DNA of 64,000 nucleotides from Eustoma russellianum (Eukaryota; Streptophyta; Magnoliopsida; Gentianales; Gentianaceae): positions 9,386,031 to 9,450,030 of the forward strand of contig AP025053.1 in assembly GCA_036186865.1 (NCBI GenBank), read 5' to 3'. Position numbers and translations under genes: made by a program. Below, one piece after another: positions 55,125-64,000 of this stretch (position 1 is the stretch's first letter; each line of letters begins with the position of its first letter). The notes beneath the pieces were generated by a model. That model ran no database searches. It had not been told where the DNA came from and saw only the letters and a program-made list of their open reading frames with translations.

Positions 55125-55352
55125 CAGGGTATAAAAGTCACGCCTGCGAAATCAGGGTATAAAAGCGTGACCTGTGAATCAACAGCAGGGTATAAAGTAT
55201 TTTATGGGGCCGTGGACCTATCAGCATGGGTATGAGATATATGTAATGAGGCCGTGGACCTTTAAGCACGGGGTATAAAGTTATATGTTATGGGGCCGTG
55301 GACCTTTTAGCACAGGGTATAAAGTTTTGTTTGTTGTGGACTGATCACCCAT
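55125..55352 (+). repeat. GGGTATAAA array in Del-2 LTR
   Basis: Six occurrences of GGGTATAAA, several linked by GGGGCCGTGGACCTTTTAGCAC-type spacers (period about 55-60 bp). Each repeat carries a TATAAA core on the plus strand, the direction of Del-2 transcription. Confidence 0.88.
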
Positions 55353-56117
55353 AGGGTATAAAGTTCTGCTACGCGAAGAATATGAAGAGTTTGTGAAATG
55401 TCATGCATAGCATATTTACAAAAGAAGTCATGTGCATGGGTTCGGTATGTGGTTTTAAAAGTATACATGCATCATGCCTCACGAAGCATAAGACTTGACA
55501 TGCCAAGGTTAACATCCATGAATATTTTGTTATGCAGTATGTTATTTTAGTTACATTTTTGTTCTCGTATTCGTGTATCATTTATGTGAGTTATTTGTAT
55601 TGATGAACTGTTATAAAGATGCTACTTGCTAACCCGAGCACCTTATTTTGGGCAATGACTTATACACTGATGACTCGTCGTGTGTGATCCCGTAAGGTGT
55701 ATAGACGGGTTACTTGCTGGCGATGTTTTCGCTAAGAATAGATACTTCATTTTCTTTTCAGGTGAGCCTGAGTACGAAATGATATTTGTAGAAGACGGTG
55801 GCAAGTGGGCTCACTGGGATGATGGTTGTTGAAATAGATAGATTCTTGTTCATTCACTTTTAAGTTTGAAGACTTGATGTTTGTTATGTTATATTGGAAG
55901 ATATGTAAAACAGTTAGTCAAACACCTTTTATTTCAACTGCATTTCCTTTGGTTACACTGATGTTAATGAAGTTTTAAATTTAGCGACGTTTCCGCTGGT
56001 TTTTCTTACGTCATGGATTATGTGCGCTTGATCCGCTTTGACACTTCGTAGTCCTTGTAGTAGACTACGACAGGTGCACTGGTTCCGATGTCGAGTATCG
56101 AGCCGGGACGCTGCAGG

Positions 56118-56129
56118 TGGTATCAGAGC
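56118..56129 (+). other. Del-2 primer binding site
   Basis: TGGTATCAGAGC two bases after the LTR, followed by TTAGGC. Confidence 0.95.
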
Positions 56130-56394
56130 TTAGGCTTCAGATCTATCTCGGAAAACTTATGTTCATGATCTTTTATCAATTTAAGATATGATTTTCCCTT
56201 AAGTTTGATCCTTAGATATAAGTGCTGATTTCTCTAGAGTTTAAGTATGATCAGGGTTGGGTGTGTGCGAGCGCGTTTATCATCTAATTTTGTATTAATA
56301 TTTTATTTCATACCCCACCCATTCTTGCACATTCAAGCTTTCAGTAACATCTTGTATCTACTGATTGCTAATGGAACGCTGACTTTCAGAGAAA

Positions 56395-57478
56395 ATGCCT
56401 CCAAGAAGAGATAACACAGGAAACCCTTGCAACGAACAGGAGAACCAGCCACCACAAGTGGTTTTACCCCAGGTTCTCACTGATGCACTAACGGCGATCG
56501 CCCAAGGGTTTGCTTAGCAGCATTAGCCTCCGCCGCCTCCACCACCGCAGCATAATATTCGTTTCTTCTACGGAGAGATGAGGAAGATGAGAGTTCCGGA
56601 GTTTGGAGGATGTACTGGTCCTGAGGAGGCTCAACACTGGTTGGCTGAAGTGGAGAAATGTTTCCGGTTAGTGAATGTGCCTGAAGAGATAAAGGTAGAT
56701 GTTGCCACACCCTTCTATGTGGCAAAGCTGGTGAATGGTGAGCCCGAATGGTGTTGAGAATGACCCCACCTATCTCATGGGCACAGTTCTGTGATGTTTT
56801 CCTGAAGTACTATGTGCCAGAGACTGCGATATTGGGCAAGATAAGGGCATTTGACAGATTGGAGCAGGGAAGGATGACGGTGTCGGAGTATGCGGATCGT
56901 TTCCATGCTTTGGGTAATTTTGCCCCTGCGATTATGTCTGATAATCGTCTTAAGATGACAAAGTTTGAGAGGGGTTTGGACTCAAGGATACATTTGCCAA
57001 TAGTGAACGCGGGAAACAAAACTTACGAGGACATGTTGGATGCGTGTTTTCGAGTTGAGAGTGACTTTCGTAGGGTGGCAACACGAGCAGCTAGTGAGGG
57101 GTCGTCTGATCGAGGCAAGAGGCCAAGAGAGGAGGTTAGAGTTGGTGGTAGACCCGGACATTGGGTTAAGATTCCAAAGAGGGGTACAACTGGAATTATC
57201 CGAGACCTCCAGTGCAGAACCCAGTAGCCCCACCAGCTGCGAGAATTTGCCCACACTGCAACAGGAGCCATGTTGGAGAATGTAGAAAGTTGGCTGGAGC
57301 GTGTTACAGATGTGGACAAGTGGGTCATATGATTATGGATTGTCCGGAGATGAAGAAAAATATTCCGGGAGAAACGGCTCAGTAGCCGAGGGTGAAGCCA
57401 CGAGCAAATGCCTGTGTACATCTCATGACAGACACTGATGTGCAAGAGGCTAGCGATGTAGTAGCAGGTGCCATTTAA
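56395..57478 (+). pseudogene. Del-2 gag
   Basis: Starts MPPRRDNTGNP. The gag domain reads KMRVPEFGGCTGPEEAQHWL, then WAQFCDVFLKYYVPE, RMTVSEYADRFHALG, KMTKFERGLD, and a CCHC knuckle CYRCGQVGHMIMDCP near 57310. Stops near 56516, 56525 and 56755, with frame changes near 56755 and 57230. Gag builds the particle; the knuckle binds RNA. The Pro run PPPPPPP follows the second stop. Confidence 0.88.
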
Positions 57479-57529
57479 ATTAAGTCTAAATCCTTATTGA
57501 ATTAAGTATTTACGTGCTTAACTTCCTGT

Positions 57530-58177
57530 GTGAAACTTGATATGGTCGTAGGTGCAGTTTTAGTAAATAAGATACCTGCCAACGTGCTTTTCGATAGCGG
57601 CTCAAGCCACTCCTTTGTAGCAATGAGATTCACTAAGCACCTTGGTAATGTGCCTGAGTCATTAGAAACTCCGTACCGTGTTCAAGCGGATGGAGATCAA
57701 ATTATGGTTTCATACCACCAGTACCGGGATTGCGAGTTTGAGTTTGAAGGACAAACATTCTCCGCTACACTGATCCCTATTCAGATGTATGACTTTGATG
57801 TTATATTAGGAATGGACTGGTTGGCCAAGTATCACGCCAACATTGATTGTCGATTGAAGCAAGTGACAGTCAAGAATGCTAAGATGGAAGAGGTAATGTT
57901 TCAAGGAGATGCGGAACGAAAGAAAGTTCCCAAGAAGGTGTATATGTCGGTTGCTCAAGCTTGCAAAGCCTTAAGGAAAGGTGCCGAGGGATTCCTAGTG
58001 TATGCGATGGATGTTACTCAGGAAGTACCATCTGTTGAACAAATTCGAGTGGTTAATGAGTTTCTTGATGTAGGAGTGCCACCTCCAACAGAAGTCGAGT
58101 TTGAGATAAATTTGATTCCGGGAGGCGAAATTATCTTTAAAGCCCCTTATAGAATGGCTCCGGCAGAATTGAGATAG
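57530..58177 (+). pseudogene. Del-2 protease
   Basis: Aspartic protease with active site LFDSGSSHSF (DSG form, usual in plant gypsy elements) and second conserved block DVILGMDWLAKYHANIDC. It continues into the linker before reverse transcriptase (EIPSVEQIRV-like, VPPPTEVEFEINLIPG, PYRMAPAEL) and is separated from it by a TAG at 58175-58177. The frame itself is open. Confidence 0.9.
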
Positions 58178-58942
58178 CTGAAAGAACAACTTCAGGAATT
58201 ATTTGACAAGAAGTTTATTGGCCCTAGTGTATCACCTTGGGGAGCACCCGTTTTGTTTGTGAAGAAGAAGGATGGTAGCATGAGACTTTGTATCGACTAT
58301 CGAGAGTTGAATAAAATTACCATCAAGAATAAGTACCCCCTTCCACGAATTGAGGATTTGTTTGACCAACTCAAGGGCGCCAATATCTTCTCTAAAATTG
58401 ATCTCAGATCAGGATACCATTAGCTACAAGTGAAGGCTGAGGACATCGCAAAGACAGCCTTTCACACGAGATATGGCCACTATGAGTTCTTAGTGATGCC
58501 ATTTGGCTTGACTAATGCCCCCGCAGCCTTTATGGATCTTATGAATACCATCTTTCAGGAACAGTTGGACAAGTTTGTAGTGGTGTTCATAGATGACATT
58601 CTGGTATACTCTCTTGACGAGCAAACTCACGCTGAGCAGCTGAGAACCGTTCTAAGCATTTTGATGCAGAAACAACTATACCCTAAGTTTAGCAAGTGTG
58701 AGTTTTGGCTAAGAAGTGTGGCTTTTTTGGGTCACGTTATATCAGAGGAGGGGATTGATGTGGATCCAAAGAAAGCGGAAGCTATCACGGAGTGGCCTAG
58801 ACCTACTAATGTCACCAAAGTGCGAAGTTTCTTGGGTATAGCGGGGTATTATAGGAAGTTTGTCAAGGGATTCTCAAGGATAGAAGTGCCTCTCAGTCGC
58901 CTTACTCAAAACAAGTCTAAGTTTGAGTGGACGGCGGAATAA
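58178..58942 (+). pseudogene. Del-2 reverse transcriptase
   Basis: LKEQLQELFDKKFIGPSVSP, KKDGSMRLCIDYRELNKIT, IFSKIDLRSGYH, VMPFGLTNAPAAFMDLMN, the catalytic VFIDDILVYS, CEFWLRSVAFLGHVIS, WPRPTNVTKVRSFLGIAGYY and NKSKFEWTAE. One TAG (near 58423) sits after GYH. It stops at 58942, where the RNase H start should follow; the next gypsy sequence is at 62790, so about 100 residues are missing or displaced. Confidence 0.92.
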
Positions 58943-60703
58943 GAATAAATGTGGTGTAAAAGTATGGACATGTTGGTATCCACACCATTCGGCCATAAGG
59001 CCATTTCCATATGAAAAAATATAAGTATTGGCATAATAGACCATAATAAGGAGATAATGTATTGTGCATAAATTTCCTTGCGTTAGTAAAATAAAAATGT
59101 AGGTAAGTTTGTAGGTACATACATTCGGCCATAAAAGCCTTTTTCATGTAAAAACAAAGTTTTGGCAATAATGAGCCATAATATGGGATGGGTAATTTTT
59201 TTTGTCAAAGTTTTATTGGAATTATGGAATGTGTAATAAGGAAGTGTTTGTGAGTTTATATTCGGCCATAACCATGTGGAAAATAGAAAATTGGATGAAA
59301 ATAAACTGTGTTGTATATCAATGGATTGGAAATAAATGACCCTTAGAAATAAGGAAGAATATACTTGCTAAATATTAATGTAATGGAGGTAATAAAAGAC
59401 CCTTATGGACAATTGCGCTTGATTATATGTTTATGGAGTTTAAATCATTAATAGCTAAGTATGGACTCTATGTTTTGCTAAATTATATTGGATTCTCTAT
59501 GTTTGGTGCTTGGATGTATGTTATGACAATTTAATTTTGAATTGATAAGATGGACTTTATATGGACTCACATATTGCATAGATCATGTTGCACGTCATTT
59601 TTTTTCAAAAGTTCATTGGCTTTAAAGAAAGTGCGTATTTCATAGTTTGCGAAATCACACACCCTACGCAGAAGGGGTATGGATATAGACCGTGTTTGGC
59701 TAGATATGGATATGGACAGGTGCCCGACCAGATATGGATATGGACCGCCTTCGCCTGAATATGGATATGGACTGGTCTCTGGCCAGATATGGATATGGAC
59801 CGGCCTATGGATGGATATGGATATGGACTGGTCTCCGATCAGACATGGCTATGGACATGCATTGCATTTTTTAAAGCCTAGCATCATTCGCATCATCAGC
59901 ATAGATCATGAAAAGCATATAGATATGGATATGGAGTATACATGGATATGGACTACGATTTTTACCTTTCACAGATTATGGATTCCACTTTTCATGACTA
60001 TATACTGTGCCTTCATGGACTATGGATATTGTTTCTTATAGATTATGGATATTATTTCATGGATTAAGGACACTAATTGACTTTATTCTTTCATGGATCA
60101 TGGGTTGTCTTTGCATGAGTTATGACTCACTATGGAAATAAAATAATGGACTTAAAACGGACTCTTGATAGTTGATGAACTCTATAGCTATCTGAATAAG
60201 AAAGTTGTATTTGTATGTGCAAAATGGAGATGGACTTATTATATTCATGTGATCGTACTTTATATTTATCGTTTGATAACCCCGTTTCCGTGTGTATGAT
60301 CCCATGGCAGATCTAAGGGGGTATGCTTGCAGGCGATTTATCTTTATCGCTCATACTTGTTTAAAAACCTTTGCAGATAACAGGGTTCAGGGTACGGAGT
60401 TTTGAGAGGACGAGCCGGAGATAGGATATACTTGATTGAGACGTTGGCTTCCGGACTCATACTTAGTATTTCTATTTTCTGAATTTGTACTCACTTTGGG
60501 GACTTATGTACTAGACTCAGATTTCACTTTCAGTTGTACTCATTACTTTGGATGCTACTTATGTTTATGTTATGACATTCCGCTATAACATTCCGCACTT
60601 TATTTCATGCTGTGCATTGATTCGTATCGATGCATTGTACTTCTCTTAGTAGGATGCGATCGATGCACCGTACCGGTACCTTAGTTCCGGCCGGGACGCT
60701 ACA
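58943..60703. repeat. LTR (solo or truncated) of the long-LTR group
   Basis: The right end CGGGACGCTACA at 60703 is clear and resembles the ends of Del LTRs. It has the GGATATGGAC minisatellite (59675-59860) and the conserved module GTGTATGATCCCATGG (60286-60301) with a GCGAT/ATCGC hairpin (60333-60350). The left end is uncertain (a TGTAAAAG start near 58950 is possible), and no clean target duplication is visible. The right end lies inside copia-2. Confidence 0.65.
59675..59860. repeat. GGATATGGAC minisatellite
   Basis: ATATGGATATGGAC recurs six or so times at 25-40-bp spacing with variable spacers. Confidence 0.9.
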
Positions 60704-62771
60704 GTGTGGCACCGGGATCTGCTGTATAATGACTCACTACTCCCACTGAATGTGCAATATCAGGTTTCGTACAAGACATAGCGTACATGAGGCTGCTTAT
60801 GGCCGAGGAATATGGCACATTGCATATACGGTTCTGCTCCATATCCGTCTTTGGAGATTGAGATTTCGACAAATTTTGTTGTTCCCGAACGGTATAATCC
60901 TTGGCTTAGCGTCTTGCATGAAAAATCGGTCCAACACCTTATTGATGTATTTTTCTTGGGACAAGATCAACGAACCTCCCACTTGATCTTGAAGGATACG
61001 CATGCCAAGGATTTGAGTCACCAGACCCAAGTCTTTTATCTTGAACTCTTGCATTAACTCTTGTTTCAACGCATCGATCTCCTTCACGTTAGTTCCCGCG
61101 GCAAGCATGTTATCGATGTACAATAACAAAATGATGCAAGAGCTGCCCAAAGCATGAAATAGCAACAACAATCTTTATATCTTCCCTTAAATCCATGAAT
61201 ATGATGAATTTATGGAACAATTCATATCATTGCATCGGTGCTTGCTTTAAACCACTTAGACTTCTAATCGGTCTATACATGAGGCACTCTTTTCTTATGA
61301 CTTCTAAATCTTCGGGCTGCTCCATATATATATTTTTTCTTCCAAGCCACCGTGAAGAAAGGCCATCATCACATCAAGTTATTCAAGATGAAGATTCTTG
61401 GCTGCCACTATGCTGAGAACTAACCAAATTAAGGTAAGCTTCACAGCGGGTGAGAATATCTCAATGTAATCAAATCGTTTCTTTTGTAAAAAACCATTGA
61501 CCACCAATCTCGCCTTGTGTTGCATACTTCCATCGCCTCTTCTTTGATTTGGAAGATCCATTTATTTTTCAATGGTCTTTTTTCCTTCTGCCAACCTAAT
61601 CACTGTCCATGTGCTATTTTTCTATAGTGATCGTAACTCCGCCTTCATTACTAATCTCTCTTGACCAAGTCACTCAAACTTATGGCCTCATCATAATCTT
61701 TGGGCTCATTGGAGTCGGTTAAGACTATGTAATTCAGACAAGATTAGTATCGTATGTTTGGCTTGCGAATACGAGCAGATCTCCTTAGCACCGATTCTTG
61801 CGAAGTTTCATCCTCTTGCTCCTGAAACTTGAGTTTCGTGTAACTCAATCTCCCTCACTTCACCCCCCTTTGGATTGGAAGCTTTATCATCTTCGTTGAA
61901 GGTAGCATCTTATGATTGTATTATGTTCCCGCCTTTTTCATCCCAAAATCTATTGCCAAAATCATTTGATCCATATCCAACAAAAACACACTTCGACGCA
62001 TTTGTGTCGAACTTGTCTCTATTCCTGGAATCTACATGAACATCGGTTGTACATCCAAGGACTCGCAAATACGCCAAGGATAGCTTCTTACCCATCCACC
62101 TGTCCTCGGGTAGTTCAAGATTTAGGGCTATCGAGAGACTTCGATTGATAAGATATACCGCTGTATTCACTGCCTCTGCCCAGAAAATTTTTGGGAGTTT
62201 TGCATGGAGCTGCATCGCCTTGCCTGCTCATTTAAGGTGAGGTTCATCGCTTTGGCCTTTTCATTTTGTTGCGGCGAATTAGGCACAGTTCCCCCAAGTC
62301 GTATTTCTTGCTCCACACGATACGACTTGAAGTTTGTACCATTATACTCTCCACCATTGTCCGACCTCAGGCACTTCAATTTTCGACCTATTTCATTCCC
62401 GACCCCCGCCTTCCACTTGTTGAAAACTTCAAATATTTTGGATTTATGTTTATGGAAATAAACCCATACCTTTGGAGCGGAATCGTCGATGAACGTCATA
62501 TAATATCTTGAACCTCCTTGTGATTGAACCGGGGCTGGCCTCCACATGTCCGTGTGCACAATGTCCAGCCTTTATTCCTTGCGTTCTCGACCACCTTTAT
62601 AAAAGCTCACCCATTTTTTGTTTGCCAAATATGCAATCTTCATAAAATTTGGTTTCAACCATCGGCATGCTCGGCGACGAGCCTGCAACCCTTCGTCACT
62701 TATGTGTCCCAATCTATTGTACCACAAAATTGGACTAGTTTCGGACCTTGTTGCTACCATTAGGTTCACAA
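60704..62771 (-). pseudogene. copia-2: integrase, reverse transcriptase and start of RNase H
   Basis: A separate Ty1/copia fragment, minus strand, inserted in Del-2. Reading down from 62771: LMVATRSETSPILWYNRLGH (pre-integrase zinc region), HTDMWRPAPVQSQGG and FIDDSAPKVWVYF (first Asp region), CLRSDNGGEYNGTNF (second Asp), degraded PQQNEKAKAMN (Glu region), FWAEAVNTAVYLINR, SKCVFVGYGSNDFG. Reverse transcriptase blocks follow: HKARLVVNGFLQKKRFDYIE, EEKIYMEQPE, a degraded catalytic region near 61110, and finally KPDIAHSVGVVS. Many stops. No LTRs are seen; the left end meets the LTR at 60703. Confidence 0.88.
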
Positions 62772-63270
62772 AATTGGAGATGGTTATAGCTAATCAAAGA
62801 CTATGATTTGACCATCAAATATCATCTAGGAAAGGTGAATAGGGTGGCGGATGTATTGAGCCAAAAGTCGAGCCACTCAAGACAGACTCCGCTAGAAAGA
62901 GAGATTGAATAATCCGATTTAGATATTGTTGACTCCACAGCAAACACTTTTGAGGCATTGATCATTACGTAAACTCTAGTGGACAGAATTAAGGAGTCTC
63001 AAAAGGATGATGTAAACCTTTGTGGTATTCGAGACCAACTCCGGACTGAGCATGTCGAAGGGTTTCAAGTTCTAGACATTGAAAGTCTTTGGTTTCAGGG
63101 ACGACTGTGTGCGCCGAATGTTGAAGCTCTCAAAAAGGAAATATTGAAGGAGGCGCAGAACACAAGGCTGTCTATACACCCGGGAACCACTAAGATGTAC
63201 AAGGATTTGAAGAAGAATTATTGGTGGTATGGTATGAAGTACGAGATTGCTGAGTATGTTGCCTAGTGTT
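62772..63270 (+). pseudogene. Del-2 RNase H end and integrase zinc finger
   Basis: Gypsy sequence resumes with LIKDYDLTIKYH, GKVNRVADVLSQKSS (end of RNase H), then VDRIKESQKDDVNL, LWFQGRLCAPNVEALKKEIL, and the HHCC zinc finger HPGTTKMYKDLKKNYWWYGM with C-x2-C (CLVCQQ) after a TAG. Stops also near 62799, 62909 and 62971. Confidence 0.85.
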
Positions 63271-63940
63271 TAGTATGTCAACAAGTTAAGGCCGAACATC
63301 AATGTCCAGGAGGATTTCTATAGCCGTTGGAGATATCGGAATGGAAATAGGAGCATATTACGATGGATTTTGTAGCAGGACTACCTCAGACAAGAAACGG
63401 CAACAACGTCATATGGGTGAATGTGGATCATTTGACGAAGTACGCACATTTTTTACCAGTACTGAGTGAAGCTACGATAGAGAATTTGGTGACATTGTAT
63501 GTAGATAACATCGTTATCTTACATGGAGTACCATTGAGTATTGTGTCAGATTGAGATCCAAGATTCACATCTCGATTTTGGACACCATATCAGAGAGTCA
63601 TAGGGACCGAGCTGAGAATGAGAAACCGTATTCCATCCCGAGACTGATGGACAATCGGAGAGGACAATTCAGACTCTCGAGGACATCGTGAGAGCTTGCG
63701 CATTGGATTTCAAAGGAAATAGAGATAATATGGTGAAAGTGATAGAGTTTTCTTATAATAATAGTCACTAAGCGCGATTGGCATGGCGCCATTTGAAGCT
63801 CATTATGGAAGGAAGTGTAGATCTCCATTATGTTGAAATGAAGTTGGGGAGAAGACTATCACTAGACCTGAGTTAGTTGAGGAGAAGCCCAAGGTGGGGC
63901 AAAACAGATAGCTGACACTAGCTGTCCATGATCGTTTCGC
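63271..63940 (+). pseudogene. Del-2 integrase core
   Basis: ITMDFVAGLPQTRNGNNVIW with the first Asp, LTKYAHFLPVL, and GVPLSIVSD followed by a TGA in place of the residue before DPRFTSRFW (second Asp region). Then a badly frameshifted segment with TDGQ-like remnants, and MAPFEAHYGRKCRSPL at 63780-63830. The remaining 60 bases to the window edge show nothing I recognise. Confidence 0.85.
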
Positions 63941-64000
63941 AATACTGCTTGGCCGCTTCCCGCCGCTGCGTCTACATTTAATTTCATCTTCCCTGATAGG

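Larger units (their letters stand above)
53478..56115 (+). repeat. Del-2 5' LTR
   Basis: 2638 bp from TGTCATACCC to CGGGACGCTGCA. It contains an 83-bp tandem array (54421-54750), a GGGTATAAA array (55125-55350) and the conserved module GTGTGATCCC...GGCGATGTTTTCGC (55681-55732). No gene inside. Confidence 0.85.
53478..64000 (+). mobile_element. Del-2: long-LTR Ty3/gypsy element, interrupted, runs off the window
   Basis: 5' LTR 53478-56115, PBS TGGTATCAGAGC (56118-56129), gag, protease and reverse transcriptase to 58942, then foreign sequence (58943-62771), then RNase H, integrase zinc finger and core to about 63900. The PBS, LTR length and pol sequence suit the Del/Tekay chromovirus group. 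The chromodomain that would prove it is not visible. The 3' LTR is outside the window. Confidence 0.88.

Noticed and set aside
53478..56115. Host gene in the 2.6-kb stretch before Del-2 gag
   Set aside because: No coding potential; TGT...GCA ends, PBS after the right end and shared LTR module identify it as an LTR.
56118..56129. tRNA gene suggested by TGGTATCAGAGC (also at 20349)
   Set aside because: Only 12 bases match the end of initiator tRNA-Met; no cloverleaf. It is the primer binding site.
58938..60708. Clean target duplication for the LTR ending at 60703
   Set aside because: TGTGG near 58950 and GTGTG at 60704 share only four bases out of register, and the flanking sequences belong to different elements (Del-2 and copia-2).

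Overview
This window is plant nuclear DNA made almost entirely of nested retrotransposons. I found no ordinary host gene, rRNA, tRNA or CRISPR array. The plant assignment rests on element types: Ty3/gypsy elements of the Tat lineage (dual RNase H, gag with the CRYHRD..DTEDC motif, extra antisense gene), Ty3/gypsy elements with 2.6-2.7 kb LTRs and an initiator-Met PBS (TGGTATCAGAGC), Ty1/copia elements, and plant L1-type LINEs whose ORF2 ends in an RNase H domain. The host is probably a flowering plant with a repeat-rich genome; the species cannot be told.

Layout. 1-420 resembles a copia LTR or a plant leader. 420-2070 is LINE-1 (5'-truncated). 2200-3049 looks like an old LTR fragment. From about 3396 to 53477 lies one old Ty1/copia element on the minus strand (copia-1), cut into five pieces (3396-3633, 14784-15918, 38323-38560, 41223-42183, 52683-53477). 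The interruptions are Tat-1 (3634-14778, TSD GGACA), Del-1 (15919-38322, TSD TTCAA), a solo LTR (38561-41222, TSD GAGAT), Tat-3 (42184-52682, TSD TCAGT/TCGGT) and Del-2 (53478 to beyond the window). Where I checked (Tat-1, Del-1, Tat-3), removing the insert and one TSD copy restores the copia reading frame.

Del-1 is itself interrupted. LINE-2 (16351-19012) lies in its 5' LTR; Tat-2 (23031-30390, TSD AGGAG) and LINE-3 (about 30656-36222) lie in its 3' LTR. A tiny RTE/SINE-like retroposon lies in the solo LTR. Del-2 is broken after its reverse transcriptase by an LTR fragment and a minus-strand copia fragment (copia-2), and resumes at RNase H/integrase to 63.9 kb.

The three Tat elements share one plan. 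Gag-pol runs one way, and a separate spliced gene (PF04195-like domain plus long coiled coil) runs antisense between pol and the 3' LTR behind its own TATA box and ACGT element. Tat-2 has lost pol entirely but keeps this antisense gene and the ends of gag. Every coding region seen carries stops or frameshifts; LINE-3 is the least damaged.

Two signals deserve most attention: the antisense gene with its own promoter, conserved in all three Tat elements, and RNA hairpins in the LINE 3' UTRs that keep pairing while changing sequence.
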